Assembly (NCBI GenBank): GCA_964630925.1
Contig: CAZVZK010000016.1
Span: 1 to 64,000 of the forward strand
DNA: 64,000 nucleotides
Direction of reading: 5' to 3'
From: RGDT01 sp964630925
GTDB lineage: Bacteria > Planctomycetota > Planctomycetia > Gemmatales > Gemmataceae
Below the pieces are notes generated by a model. It was not told where the DNA came from and ran no database searches. It was given only the letters and a program-made list of their open reading frames with translations. A program made the translations under genes and the position numbers. This document shows positions 1 to 8,706 of this stretch, in pieces. Positions within the stretch are counted from its first letter, which is position 1. Each line of letters starts with the position of its first letter.

Positions 1-71
1 CTTCCACCTCTCCCAACTCCCGTTGCCGCGGACATTACTTTCCTAGGACGCTGTAAAACAAGTCCAGGAGG

Positions 72-143
72 CGTCCGACGCCGTAGCAGGCGTATTCGGC
101 AGGCGCGGAACTCGGGCGTCGGCTGATGGCCGGCGGGCGAGCC
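72..143 (+). pseudogene. Decayed 3' end of a second DUF4291 gene
   Basis: Read in frame from 72, the codons end E-L-G-R-R-L-M-A-G-G (108-137), matching the last ten residues of the intact DUF4291 protein just downstream (E-L-G-R-R-L-M-V-G-G). The preceding Y-S-A-G-A also tracks Y-P-V-N-P. The copy has an in-frame TAG at 84-86, and the terminal stop has become CGA (138-140). It is followed directly by a copy of the SWIM gene's 3' end, as at the intact locus. The rest of this copy lies outside the window or has decayed beyond recognition. Confidence 0.6.
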
Positions 144-144
144 G

Positions 145-203
145 TCACTTCCCCTTCGGCTCGGGCTTCTCGCCGAGGAAGACCTTCACGCCCGTGGCGG
201 AGG
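145..203 (-). pseudogene. Duplicate 3' end of the SWIM-domain gene
   Basis: This 59-base stretch matches 974-1032, the 3' end of the SWIM-domain gene, with two mismatches. It encodes the same tail, ending in V-F-L-G-E-K-P-E-P-K-G-K-stop. Upstream of it on the minus strand the sequence no longer resembles the SWIM gene, so only the last ~18 codons remain. Together with the DUF4291 remnant it repeats the convergent junction of the intact pair. Confidence 0.65.
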
Positions 204-373
204 TGCGGATGGACCCCGCCGCCCCCGCCTGAAGCTGATCTGGAGGTGCCGGCGCTCGGTGATTGCGAGCTCCGGTAACTCGGCCCGAGGGCCGAACCAT
301 CGCTGTTGAGGGGTGTCTGGTGTTCGGGCATCATGTGGCTCGTGTTGCCCTACACCCACCCCAGGGCGCGAGC

Positions 374-970
374 ATGCCGCAGGAACGCGAGATACGGGCG
401 GACTTCGGCCGCGACACGATCACCGTCTATCAGGCGTACTCGTCGGCCATCGCGGACGCGGCGTTGAAGGCCGGGCGCTTCGTCGCGCCCTTCTCGTTCC
501 ATCGCATGACGTGGATCAAGCCGTCGTTCCTGTGGCTGATGCACCGCAGCAACTGGGGGCAGAAGGCCGGGCAGGAGCGCGTCCTCGCCGTGCGGATCAA
601 CCGCGCCGGTTGGGAGAAGGCTCTCGCCATGGCGGTGCCGACGGGCTTCGTGCCGGGGCTGTTCGGGTCGCCGGCGGAGTGGTCCGAGCGGTTCGCGGCG
701 GCGCTGGTGCATCTCCAGTGGGACCCGGAGCGGACGCTGCGCGGGGCGGGGCTGCCGTACGGGAGCATCCAGGTCGGATTGAGCCGGCACGTCATCCGCG
801 AGTACGTCGAGGAGTGGGTCGTCGGCATCGAGGAATACACGCCGCGCGTCCGCAAGATCTACACGCTGCTCCAGTCGGGGCAGGCGGATAAGGCGAAACG
901 GCAACTGCCTCCGGAGCGGGTGTATCCGGTGAATCCAGAGCTGGGGCGGCGGCTGATGGTCGGCGGGTGA
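374..970 (+). CDS. DUF4291 family protein
   Basis: A 198-residue protein that I recognise as DUF4291 from its family-like core: F-G-R-D-T-I-T-V-Y-Q-A-Y near the N-terminus, then R-M-T-W-I-K-P-S-F-L-W-L-M-H-R-S-N-W. The family has no established biochemical role that I know of. The reading frame is open back to 263, but the ATG at 374 is preferred because family similarity begins immediately after it (M-P-Q-E-R-E-I-R-A-D-F). It is convergent with the SWIM gene, with 3 bases between the stop codons. A decayed copy of the same junction lies upstream at 72-203. Confidence 0.85.
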   Translation: MPQEREIRADFGRDTITVYQAYSSAIADAALKAGRFVAPFSFHRMTWIKPSFLWLMHRSNWGQKAGQERVLAVRINRAGWEKALAMAVPTGFVPGLFGSPAEWSERFAAALVHLQWDPERTLRGAGLPYGSIQVGLSRHVIREYVEEWVVGIEEYTPRVRKIYTLLQSGQADKAKRQLPPERVYPVNPELGRRLMVGG

Positions 971-973
971 GCG

Positions 974-1903
974 TCACTTCCCCTTCGGCTCAGGCTTCTC
1001 GCCGAGGAAGACCTTCACGCCCGTGGCAGAGGCATCGACGTAGGCCGCCTCCACCGCCTCCTGCAACGGCTTCTCGCCGCGCCAGAAGGGGAACTTGCCC
1101 AGGCGACGCACCAGGCCCGCCGTCACCGGCGGCGTCTGCACCTCGCCGAACAGGTCGTCGGGGATCGGGCCGAGCGTCCAGAACTCCGACGGCAGCGGCG
1201 ACAGCGGCTCACGCAGCTCGACCTTGGGGGCGGCCTCGGGCTTGCCGCGGGCGCCGCCGAGCTTCTCGACGAGGCGCGGGCGGTCGAGGCCACGCAGGCG
1301 GAAGATCAGGAAGGGGTCGCGGTCGAACTCCTCGCCGAGGAGGTAGTAGACGGCGGCGATGTGCTTGCAGGCGGCGCCGCCGCCGAGGTGCTCGCCGAGG
1401 TTGGCGCGGTCGGGGCACGAGCAGTCGGTGCGCAGGTCGCCCTTCTTGTCGGGGAAGAGCGACAGGCCGGCCTGGGCGAAGACCTTCTCGATGTCGTCGG
1501 GCATCTCGCCGGCGAGGAGCTTGGCGACGAAGAGGGCCTGCTTGGACAGGGCGGCGATCAGGTCGCCCCACTGGCGGGCGGACAGCGGCTTGACGGAGAG
1601 CTTCACATCGTAGGGCTCGGGGCGCGACCCCTGGACGCGGGCCGACACCTTGCCCTCCTCGATGTCGATGTTCAACACCTGGCCCTGGCGGGCGTAGGTG
1701 CGCCCGCGTGCGAGGCGTCCGCCGAGGCGGAAGTTCTCCAGCACCGCGGCCCAGCGTTTCGCCCACCAGGAGAGGCCGAAATCGCCGTTGAGCGACTCGG
1801 CCTTGATGCCGCCCTCGGCGGCGATGGGCGCGGGGCGTGGGCCGAGCGGCTCGCGGCGCTCGTGACGTTCGGGGCGCCTGCCGTGTTGTCGTCTTCGGGC
1901 CAT
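974..1903 (-). CDS. SWIM zinc-finger domain protein
   Basis: About 309 residues if started at the ATG at 1903 (M-A-R-R-R-Q-H-G-R-R). An upstream ATG at 1963 would add 20 residues encoded by a degenerate short tandem repeat (H-x-S-H-P-S-H-type), which looks non-native. The SWIM zinc-binding pattern CxC-Xn-CxH is visible as D-C-S-C-P-D ... A-A-C-K-H-I-A-A-V-Y-Y-L-L, followed by the usual F-D-R-D-P-F. SWIM domains bind DNA or protein. A SWIM protein next to a SNF2 ATPase is a recurrent bacterial arrangement, so it probably acts with the helicase encoded just upstream on the same strand. Confidence 0.88.
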   Translation of the reverse strand: MARRRQHGRRPERHERREPLGPRPAPIAAEGGIKAESLNGDFGLSWWAKRWAAVLENFRLGGRLARGRTYARQGQVLNIDIEEGKVSARVQGSRPEPYDVKLSVKPLSARQWGDLIAALSKQALFVAKLLAGEMPDDIEKVFAQAGLSLFPDKKGDLRTDCSCPDRANLGEHLGGGAACKHIAAVYYLLGEEFDRDPFLIFRLRGLDRPRLVEKLGGARGKPEAAPKVELREPLSPLPSEFWTLGPIPDDLFGEVQTPPVTAGLVRRLGKFPFWRGEKPLQEAVEAAYVDASATGVKVFLGEKPEPKGK

Positions 1904-1978
1904 GAAGTGCTCGTGGGACGGATGGGACGGATGAGACAAATGGGACCGATGCTGGCTGTTCACTGGCTGTTTTCTTAC

Positions 1979-2006
1979 TGACCCCTGACCCCTGACCCCT
2001 GACCCC
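1979..2006. repeat. TGACCCC tandem repeat (4 units)
   Basis: Four perfect 7-base units lie in the gap between the SNF2 gene's end (2009) and the SWIM gene's start. Immediately upstream are two GGCTGTT motifs like those in the long hairpin at 38 kb. Variable-number repeats here could alter spacing between the two genes. No coding role is seen. Confidence 0.9.
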
Positions 2007-2008
2007 TG

Positions 2009-5000
2009 CTAGTCGCCGATGGCGTCCTGGCGCAGGGCGAAGAGGTCCTTGAGCTGGGAGTCGTTCATCTCGGTGAGCCAGCCCTCGCCGACGCCGACGA
2101 CGCTGGAGGCGACGGACTGCTTGCGGGTGATCATGTCGTCGATCTTCTCCTCGACGGTGCCGGCGCAGACGAACTTGTGGACCTGCACGTTCTTCGTCTG
2201 GCCGATGCGGAAGGCGCGGTCGGTGGCCTGGTCCTCGACGGCGGGGTTCCACCAGCGGTCGAAGTGGAAGACGTGCGACGCGGCGGTCAGGTTGAGGCCG
2301 GTGCCGCCGGCCTTGAGCGAGAGGAGGAAGATGCGCGGGCCGCCTTCGGCCTGGAAGCGGTCCACCATGCGGACGCGCGCCTCACGCGGCGTGCCGCCGT
2401 GCAGGAAGAGGACCTCCTTGCCGAAGGCCTCCTGGAGGTGCGTCTTGAGCATCTCGCCCATCTCGGTGAACTGGGTGAAGATCAGGACGCGGTCCTCGCT
2501 CTCGTGGATCTCCTCGAGCATCTCGGTGAGGCGCGTGAGCTTGCCCGAGCGCCCGCCGACCTGGGAATTGTCGTGCAGCATCTGCGCCGGGTGGTTGCAC
2601 ACCTGCTTGAGCTTCGTGAGGGTGGCGAGGATGACGCCCTTGCGTTCGATGCCCTCGGCCTTCTCCAACTTCTCCTGCATGTCCTTGACGACGGCGGCGT
2701 AGAGGCTGCCCTGCTCCTTCGTCAGGTTGCAGTAGACCTTCATCTCCAGCTTGTCGGGCAGGTCGGCGATGATGCCCTTGTCGGTCTTCAAGCGGCGGAG
2801 CAGGAACGGGCCGGTGAGGCGTTTGAGGCGGAGGGCGGCCTCGGCGTCCTGCTCGGCCTGGATGGGGACGTAGAAGCGGCGGCGGAAGTCGGCCTGGGTG
2901 CCGAGCCAGCCGGGGTTGAGGAAGTGCATGATCGACCACAGGTCGCCGACGTGGTTCTCCACCGGCGTGCCGGTGAGGGCGATGCGGAACTCGCCCTTGA
3001 TGGCGTAGGCGGCCTGGGCCTGCTTGGTCTGCGAGTTCTTGATGTTCTGGGCCTCGTCGAGGATGACGCCGGCCCAGCTCACCACGTCGAACAGCTCCTT
3101 GTCGCGGAAGAGGAGCGAGTAGCTCGTGAGGACGAGGGCGTGCTCCTCGGCACGCTGGGCGAACGCCTGGCCCTTCAGACGCGAGCCGCCGTGGTGGATC
3201 ATCACCGGCAGCTCGGGGGTGAAGCGCTCGGCCTCCCTTTTCCAGTTGGCGACGACGGAGGTGGGGCAGACGAGGAGGGTGGGGCGCGGGTGGTGGTCGT
3301 ACTCGCGCTGGAGCATGGCGAGGGTCTGGATGGTCTTGCCGAGGCCCATGTCGTCGGCCAGGCAGCCGCCCATGCCCCACTTGCGCAGGAAGGAGAGCCA
3401 GGAGTAGCCGCGGAGCTGGTAGGGCCGGAGGGTGCCGTGGAATCCGGGGGGCGGCCCGAGGTCGGTGAGGGGGGCGGAGCCGTCGAGCTGGGAGAGGAAG
3501 TCGCCGACCCAGCCGGTGGCCTTGACGCCCTCGAAGGGCAGGCCGTCGGGGGCCTCGCCGCCGCCGAGGGCCATCTTGACCACGTCGCGCAGGGCGGCCT
3601 TGCCGGTGGGCTTCTTCTCGAGGATGTCGATGATGGAGCGGATCTCGTCGGAGCGGACCTGGACCCACTGGCCGCGGACGCGGACGAGGGGCGTCTTCAT
3701 GTGGACGAGGCGGCGCAGCTCGTCGAGGGAGATGGGCTCGCCGGCGACGGCGGCCTGCCAGTTGAACTCGATGATCTTGTTCATCGACAGGCCGCCGCCC
3801 GTCGGCTTGAACGAGGCGGAGGACTGGATGTCGGCCTGGAGGCCGATGCGGGCCTTGCCGCCCTTGCGTGTCCACCAGGAGGGGAGCATGACGGTGAAGC
3901 CGGCCTGCTCGAGGAGGCAGGCGCCGTCGGTGAGGAACTTGTGGGCGCCGCCGGCGTCGAGGCGGCAGCCGGTGGGGGTGGGGCTCTTGAGGCTGGCCTC
4001 CAGGGCGGGGTACAGGGAGGCGGCCTGCCCGAGGGCGGTGAGGGTGTATTCGCGCGGCTCGAAGCCGCGCTGGCGGAAGAGGGCGGCGGCGCGGCCCTTC
4101 TCCTTCCAGGCCTCGCCGGCGGGGATCAGGAGGCTGGGCTCGTCGCGGGCCTGGAGGAGGTAGTTGACGCGCCAGGCGGCGGCGTCGGGGGCGTCGGGGG
4201 ACGGCTCCTCGAGGCGGAGGCAGAGCTGAAAGGGGGTGTCGGAGGCGGCGGCGATGGGGCGCTGCCAGGCGCGCATCTGTTCGGCGAGGGAGGCGACCTC
4301 CTCCGCCGGGGCGTTGATGGTGGCGTCGTGCGAGTGCAGCGAGCGCAGCCACATGTCGTGGATGGTGGTGGACTTGAGGACCTCGACGCGGCCGCCGGTC
4401 TTGGCGGAGGGGAGGGGCGGGCCGTTGATGGCGGTGCGGACGAGGAGGTCGGCCATGCGGGCGATGAAGGCGTGGGCCAGCTCCATGCCGGGGCGTGTGG
4501 GGGGCTGGGCGGCGTCGAAGGAGAGGGCGCGGCAGGCGGCGGGCATGGCGCGGACGAGGCGGGCGAGACGCTGGCTGTCGGGGCCGGCGACGACGGGCTG
4601 CCAGGCGGAGCGGAAGGTGGCGCCGTGGGGCCGGAGGCCGGGGAGGACCTGCTCGCGTCCGACGAGGGAGCCGGTGAACTGGAGGAGGCGCGCCCAGAAG
4701 GCGAGGGTGGGGCCGATGAGGAGGCCGCCGCCGAGGTTCTCCTTGCCGACGCAGTTGCACAGGAGGTCGAGGGTGAGGGGGAGCGGGAGGGGGAATGCGG
4801 TGACGGACCAGGGGGCGAGGGCCGGCTTGTCGGCGGGCACGTCGGCGATGATGCCGCTGGAGGGGATGGGGACGCCGTGGGAGGTGGGCATCCACACGAA
4901 GGGGGGCTTGTCGCCGGCGGGGAGGGCGTGTCCGGGGGCGAGGTCGAGGAGGGTGACGGCGAGGCGTGCGGGGCCGGCGTCGAAGGGGTACGGGCGTGGC

Positions 5001-5098
5001 GCCGCCGGGGTGGCCGCCGACGCCTTCGGCGGGGCCGCGGGCGTCTCGCCCCAGAGCCACAAGTGGCCGTTCTCCGCTCCGGCGTGGAGGATGATCAT
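2009..5098 (-). CDS. SNF2-family DEAD/DEAH-box helicase
   Basis: 1029 residues. The C-terminal half is a complete SNF2 ATPase: motif I D-D-M-G-L-G-K-T (~residue 582), DEAQ box (~681), motif III L-T-G-T-P-V-E-N (~711), and the helicase C lobe with the G-G-T-G-L-N-L-T and Q-A-T-D-R-A-F-R-I-G-Q motifs (~925-965). The N-terminal ~500 residues resemble the SNF2-associated region of bacterial SNF2 proteins. It is predicted to be an ATP-driven dsDNA translocase or nucleic-acid remodeller in the cytoplasm. The downstream SWIM gene is probably co-transcribed. A TATAAT box on the minus strand at 5215-5220 could belong to its promoter. Confidence 0.95.
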   Translation of the reverse strand: MIILHAGAENGHLWLWGETPAAPPKASAATPAAPRPYPFDAGPARLAVTLLDLAPGHALPAGDKPPFVWMPTSHGVPIPSSGIIADVPADKPALAPWSVTAFPLPLPLTLDLLCNCVGKENLGGGLLIGPTLAFWARLLQFTGSLVGREQVLPGLRPHGATFRSAWQPVVAGPDSQRLARLVRAMPAACRALSFDAAQPPTRPGMELAHAFIARMADLLVRTAINGPPLPSAKTGGRVEVLKSTTIHDMWLRSLHSHDATINAPAEEVASLAEQMRAWQRPIAAASDTPFQLCLRLEEPSPDAPDAAAWRVNYLLQARDEPSLLIPAGEAWKEKGRAAALFRQRGFEPREYTLTALGQAASLYPALEASLKSPTPTGCRLDAGGAHKFLTDGACLLEQAGFTVMLPSWWTRKGGKARIGLQADIQSSASFKPTGGGLSMNKIIEFNWQAAVAGEPISLDELRRLVHMKTPLVRVRGQWVQVRSDEIRSIIDILEKKPTGKAALRDVVKMALGGGEAPDGLPFEGVKATGWVGDFLSQLDGSAPLTDLGPPPGFHGTLRPYQLRGYSWLSFLRKWGMGGCLADDMGLGKTIQTLAMLQREYDHHPRPTLLVCPTSVVANWKREAERFTPELPVMIHHGGSRLKGQAFAQRAEEHALVLTSYSLLFRDKELFDVVSWAGVILDEAQNIKNSQTKQAQAAYAIKGEFRIALTGTPVENHVGDLWSIMHFLNPGWLGTQADFRRRFYVPIQAEQDAEAALRLKRLTGPFLLRRLKTDKGIIADLPDKLEMKVYCNLTKEQGSLYAAVVKDMQEKLEKAEGIERKGVILATLTKLKQVCNHPAQMLHDNSQVGGRSGKLTRLTEMLEEIHESEDRVLIFTQFTEMGEMLKTHLQEAFGKEVLFLHGGTPREARVRMVDRFQAEGGPRIFLLSLKAGGTGLNLTAASHVFHFDRWWNPAVEDQATDRAFRIGQTKNVQVHKFVCAGTVEEKIDDMITRKQSVASSVVGVGEGWLTEMNDSQLKDLFALRQDAIGD

Positions 5099-5412
5099 TT
5101 CGCCGTAATCTCAGACCTGACGTGCCAGCAACGTGGGTGGGCCGGGGAGGCCGGCCGGTGTTCGGGTCAAGGCGGGGCCGCACTCGCTGGGGCCGCGCCG
5201 CCATGAATAACACGATTATACGCTACAGCCCGCCCGGAAGGCCAGAGAGGTTTGACGGATCGCGGAGGCCGGGGCGGACGGCGGGCCAGCGCGGCCCCGA
5301 TAACCGTTGGAGTCACCATGATGCGGCTCCGTTGAATCGCGGTCCGAGCAGAAGAGAAGACACGGCATGCTTACGCCGTGCCGCCCTCCTCAGCAGATCC
5401 CGGAGCCGACCC
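5099..5412. other. Intergenic region between SNF2 and BBP7 genes
   Basis: 314 bases between divergent genes. The minus strand carries a perfect TATAAT at 5220-5215, about 117 bases before the helicase start, but no good -35 box 16-18 bases upstream of it. At 5361-5383 there is a copy of the GGCACGGCGTAAGC palindrome family. An ATG at 5203 opens a plus-strand frame that lacks any recognisable protein feature. Nothing else was recognised. Confidence 0.5.
5361..5383. repeat. GGCACGGCGTAAGC palindrome family, copy A (half element)
   Basis: The stretch CACGGCATGCTTACGCCGTG is a single arm of the dispersed palindrome seen in full at 28316-28382 and 56258-56356. It can form its own small hairpin (CACGGC/GCCGTG). 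It lies about 30 bases before the BBP7 start codon. Confidence 0.75.
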
Positions 5413-6441
5413 ATGCGCCGCGTCCTCTGCGTCGCCCTGTTCCTGCTGTCCGCCCTGCCCTGCGCCGCGCAGGAATTGAAATTCGACGGGGATTATGTGA
5501 TGTGGTGGCTGCGGCGCAGCTACCTGCCGCCGATCCTGACGGACGGCACGCGGATCGTGTACGGCGATGAGCGTCTGGAGACGCGGCACGCCGACCGGTT
5601 CATCGGCGGGCGGTTCGCCGTGGAGTACGGCCCCGTGGAGGTGCGGGCGTTCTTCCTGGAGCGCGACTCGACCTATCGGACGATCAAGCCGATCCCGACG
5701 CCCCTGGCGTTCACGTACACCGACGGCGCGACGGGGCGGCCGGCGACGGAGCAGATCGCCGGCAACGGGCTGGTGGGCGGGTTCGTGGGATACTCGCGCG
5801 TCGAGCTGTTCGGCGAGGAGGTCAACGGCGTGATCCCGCTGTCGGACGGCGAGGGGTGGCGCGTGGACCTGCTGGCGGGGGCGCGGTTCCTGCAGATGCG
5901 CGACCGGTATCACCACACGGCGACGAGCCGCAACGCGGGACCGGCGGGCGGGTTCGAGGCCGGGGCGATCCTGACGGGGGTGATCGACAACGTGCGTTCG
6001 CACAACGCGTTCTACGGGGCGCAGGTGGGCGTGCGGGGTGAGATGGACATGGGCCGATGGTTCGTGAACGGGCGGGCGGCGGCGGCGCTGGGCGCGGATG
6101 ACCAGCAGGTGCGTTCGTGGGGCGAGCGGACCTATCACACGCCGGCGGGGCGGGTGGTGACGCCGGGCGGGCTGTTCGTGCGGGCGAGCAACACGGGGAA
6201 GTTCTCGCGGTGTGCCGTGGACGGCGTGGGTGAGCTGGCGCTGAACGTGGGGTGCCGATTGACGGAGCGGGTGTCGGTGAGCATGGGGTACACGTTCCTG
6301 TTGTGGCTGGACCCGATCCGGGCGACGGAGCTGGACACGGTGATCGACACGCGGGCCGGGGCGACGCGGCCTGGTGTGCAGTTCAAGGGCGAGCCGTTCT
6401 GGGCGCAGGGCGTGAACGTGGGGCTGAACGTACGGTGGTGA
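5413..6441 (+). CDS. BBP7-family outer-membrane beta-barrel protein
   Basis: 342 residues. The ATG at 5413 opens a clean signal peptide (M-R-R-V-L-C-V-A-L-F-L-L-S-A-L-P-C-A-A-Q). The longer upstream frame from 5122 is arginine-rich and looks spurious. The mature start (F-D-G-D-Y-V-M-W-W-L-R-R-S-Y-L-P-P) is characteristic of the planctomycete BBP7/porin-7 family. The body alternates aromatic and polar residues, as in beta strands, and ends with F-W-A-Q-G-V-N-V-G-L-N-V-R-W, a typical barrel-terminal strand. It is predicted to sit in the outer membrane; substrate unknown. Confidence 0.85.
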   Translation: MRRVLCVALFLLSALPCAAQELKFDGDYVMWWLRRSYLPPILTDGTRIVYGDERLETRHADRFIGGRFAVEYGPVEVRAFFLERDSTYRTIKPIPTPLAFTYTDGATGRPATEQIAGNGLVGGFVGYSRVELFGEEVNGVIPLSDGEGWRVDLLAGARFLQMRDRYHHTATSRNAGPAGGFEAGAILTGVIDNVRSHNAFYGAQVGVRGEMDMGRWFVNGRAAAALGADDQQVRSWGERTYHTPAGRVVTPGGLFVRASNTGKFSRCAVDGVGELALNVGCRLTERVSVSMGYTFLLWLDPIRATELDTVIDTRAGATRPGVQFKGEPFWAQGVNVGLNVRW

Positions 6442-6552
6442 GTCACCGCGCCAAAGTGGGGACGACGAGGTGGGCCGCAGGGGCCACGGGCCGGCCCCGT
6501 TGGCGAGGAGTGGCAGGCCGGCTACGCTGACGGTTGGAGATGAAGGCCACGA

Positions 6553-6754
6553 GTAGCCGTTCACCGGCTTGTGGAGTTGGACTTAATTAGACAGGGAGGG
6601 CGGCCACGGCCCTGGCTTTGGAGGTCTGACCACTTGCCCTGCAATGCAAATCCCGCCAGGAATTTGCGTTGCAGGGGGGTGCCTGGGGGGGTGCAATGCA
6701 ATGCAATCCGCCCCCACCCCGCCACGCCACCGTCTACTTCCGTCTCATTCCCAC
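6553..6754 (+). repeat. ~200-bp dispersed element, copy 1
   Basis: Homologous along its whole length to the reverse complement of 48084-48287. Shared landmarks in order are GTAGCCGTTCACCGG, GACCACTTGCCCTG, an inverted repeat around ATGCAAATCCCGCC, GGGGTGCCTGGGGGGGTG, three TGCAA units, and a GTCTACTTCCGTC end. The ends form an imperfect inverted pair, clearer in copy 2. An internal stem of about 14 bp pairs CCTGCAATGCAAAT with ATTTGCGTTGCAGG. No protein is encoded. It occupies most of the 354-base gene-free gap 6442-6795. It may be a MITE-like element or a structured RNA. Confidence 0.8.
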
Positions 6755-6795
6755 ACCCGGCTGAACGGGAACAAAGCCTGAAGGGATGGTGAGGC

Positions 6796-7002
6796 TTACT
6801 CCTCGCCGCGCATGAGGCGGCCAAGGCGCTTGTGCCCGGCGGTGAGGGGGGAGGGCCGGTCGAGGGCGTTCCAGAAGGCGAGCAGCTCCTCGCGGGTTAG
6901 CGCCAGGGGCTGACCCTCGGTGGTGAGGGCTTCCAGACTTGCCACGGGTGGGGTTGGCTCCCTGGTTTTCTTCGGCGTGTTGTTGGGGCGTGGCTTACTC
7001 AT
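6796..7002 (-). CDS. Small hypothetical protein
   Basis: 68 residues from the ATG at 7002, chosen because an AAGGG ribosome-binding-like sequence precedes it at proper spacing. The frame is open further upstream, with another ATG at 7023. It is proline- and charge-rich at the N-terminus (M-S-K-P-R-P-N-N-T-P-K-K), followed by a likely helix (L-T-R-E-E-L-L-A-F-W-N-A-L). I do not recognise the family. It is divergent from the HerA-like gene, and its 3' end abuts the dispersed element. Confidence 0.5.
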   Translation of the reverse strand: MSKPRPNNTPKKTREPTPPVASLEALTTEGQPLALTREELLAFWNALDRPSPLTAGHKRLGRLMRGEE

Positions 7003-7186
7003 CGGTTGGCCCTTCACTTCCATTGTACTTCGCTGACACACAGACAGAAGGCGATGGGACGGGTGAGGGCAAGCCGGGAAGCTCGCCGCCCCGCCTCTCG
7101 CGCCACGCCGCAAGATTCCCGCGTGGGAAAAACTCTGCTCACCGCCCGTGAAAGCGAGCTACGCTTGGGCCGGAGGATCTCGAAAG

Positions 7187-8683
7187 ATGCTCGGAACGGT
7201 CGATTGGGACACGCCCGATGCCGGGAACGAGCATGTCGTCATGCGCGCCGCCGCCGGCGCGCGCGCCGGCGTGCTCCGCAACCGGCTCGTCCACGTCCGT
7301 GACGACGACGCGGGCCTCGATTTCCTCGCCCGCGTCTCCGACGGGCCGTTCTTCCCCCATTCCAAGGACGGCACCAACGAGGTCACCGCCCGGCTGGAGA
7401 TCCAGGGCGAGCTGGACGCCGGCCGGCTGTGCGACACCAGCTCGCGGCCTGGGCCCGGCGCCTCCGTCGTGGCGCTGGCCGACGACGAGGTCGCCGGCCT
7501 CATCGGCTCGCGGGGCGACATGCTCCTCGGCCACCTCGCCGGCCACGGGCGCGTGCCGCTCTGCCTCGACAGCAAGAGCAAGGCGGTCCTGCCGCGCAAC
7601 CTGGGCATCTTCGGGACGGTCGGTTCGGGCAAGTCGAACACCTGTCAGGTCGTCATCGAGGAGGCGAGCCGGGCCGGCTGGGCCGTCGTCGTCATCGACG
7701 TGGAGGGCGAGTACACCGCGATGGACGAGCCGGCGGAGTCCGGCGGCTCCGCGGCGCGCCCGCCGGCGGGGATCAAGGACTTCGCGGTCTACCAGCCGGC
7801 GAGCTGCCCCGGCGAGCGCAAGGACGCCCTGGGGCTGACGCTGCGTCTGGGCGACTTCCACGCCTCGGTGATCGCGGAATTGCTCGGGGCGACCCCGCCG
7901 GAGCGGAACGCGTTGTACGAGTGCATCGATCATTACATGACGCGCAACAGGACGCAGATCGCGGTCAACGAGCGCGAGGAGATGCAGGGCCTGGTCGATG
8001 CGTCGCCCGGCGTCAAGCTGCCGTTCACGCTCTTCCAGCTCCGCGAGCGCTGCACCGAGCGCTCGTCGAAGGGGACGGCGGATCTCGACTACGTCGGGCT
8101 GGGCGGCAAGCTCGGGCGGCTGATGCACGCCAAGACGTTCGACGAGCCGGGCAAGCCGGCGCTCGACGTGTCCAAGCTCATGTCGGCGGGCCGCGTGAGC
8201 ATCCTCGACGTGAGCGCGGCCAGCGAGGTGGTTCAGAACCTCATCACGGCGGACGTGCTGCGGAAGTCGTTCGCGTACAAGATGCTGCACGACGAGGCGC
8301 CGCCGGCGCTGGTCGTGATCGAGGAGGCGCACTCGTTCATCAGCAAGGACCGGCTGGAGAGCCTGCACGCGACGCTCGGCATGCTGCGGATGGTCGCCCG
8401 CCGGGGGCGGAAGCGCTGGCTGTCGCTGGCGTTCGTGAGCCAGCAGCCGGGGCACCTGCCGCAGGAGGTGTTCGAGCTGACGAACACGCGGATCGTGCAC
8501 AACCTGCGGAGCCAGAACAACCTCGACGCCCTGCGCGCCACCGCCGGCGACGTGGCCCAGGGGCTGTGGGACCACTGCCCGCTCCTCGGGGCCGGCGAGG
8601 CGCTGGTGTCGTCGCCGCAGATGCGGCGGGCCGCCGTCGCACGCATCCGGCCGGCGTCGAGCCGGCGGCGCTTCACGCGGTGA
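7187..8683 (+). CDS. HerA/DUF87-type ATP-binding protein
   Basis: 498 residues from the ATG at 7187, which has GGAGG ten bases upstream; a GTG at 7148 is a poorer choice. An N-terminal HAS-barrel-like region (G-T-V-D-W-D-T-P...) is followed by a Walker A motif G-T-V-G-S-G-K-S-N-T near residue 146 and V-I-D-V-E-G-E-Y just after it. Walker B is A-L-V-V-I-E-E-A-H-S-F near residue 378, followed by an arginine-rich R-R-G-R-K-R segment. This matches the HerA/VirD4-like hexameric ATPases that translocate DNA. No NurA nuclease gene is seen beside it, so a repair role is only inferred. Confidence 0.88.
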   Translation: MLGTVDWDTPDAGNEHVVMRAAAGARAGVLRNRLVHVRDDDAGLDFLARVSDGPFFPHSKDGTNEVTARLEIQGELDAGRLCDTSSRPGPGASVVALADDEVAGLIGSRGDMLLGHLAGHGRVPLCLDSKSKAVLPRNLGIFGTVGSGKSNTCQVVIEEASRAGWAVVVIDVEGEYTAMDEPAESGGSAARPPAGIKDFAVYQPASCPGERKDALGLTLRLGDFHASVIAELLGATPPERNALYECIDHYMTRNRTQIAVNEREEMQGLVDASPGVKLPFTLFQLRERCTERSSKGTADLDYVGLGGKLGRLMHAKTFDEPGKPALDVSKLMSAGRVSILDVSAASEVVQNLITADVLRKSFAYKMLHDEAPPALVVIEEAHSFISKDRLESLHATLGMLRMVARRGRKRWLSLAFVSQQPGHLPQEVFELTNTRIVHNLRSQNNLDALRATAGDVAQGLWDHCPLLGAGEALVSSPQMRRAAVARIRPASSRRRFTR

Positions 8684-8706
8684 GGGCGGATCGGTAGGTT
8701 AGACCC

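Noticed and set aside
1979..2009. TGACCCC repeats as an integration or origin site
   Set aside because: There is no AT-rich region, DnaA box, integrase or tRNA nearby; simple sequence slippage explains it.
2177..5206. A 1009-codon open frame on the plus strand opposite the SNF2 gene
   Set aside because: The protein is a low-complexity mix of Gly, Ala, Val, Glu and Leu and is explained by the very high GC content. The minus strand holds all SNF2 motifs in order.
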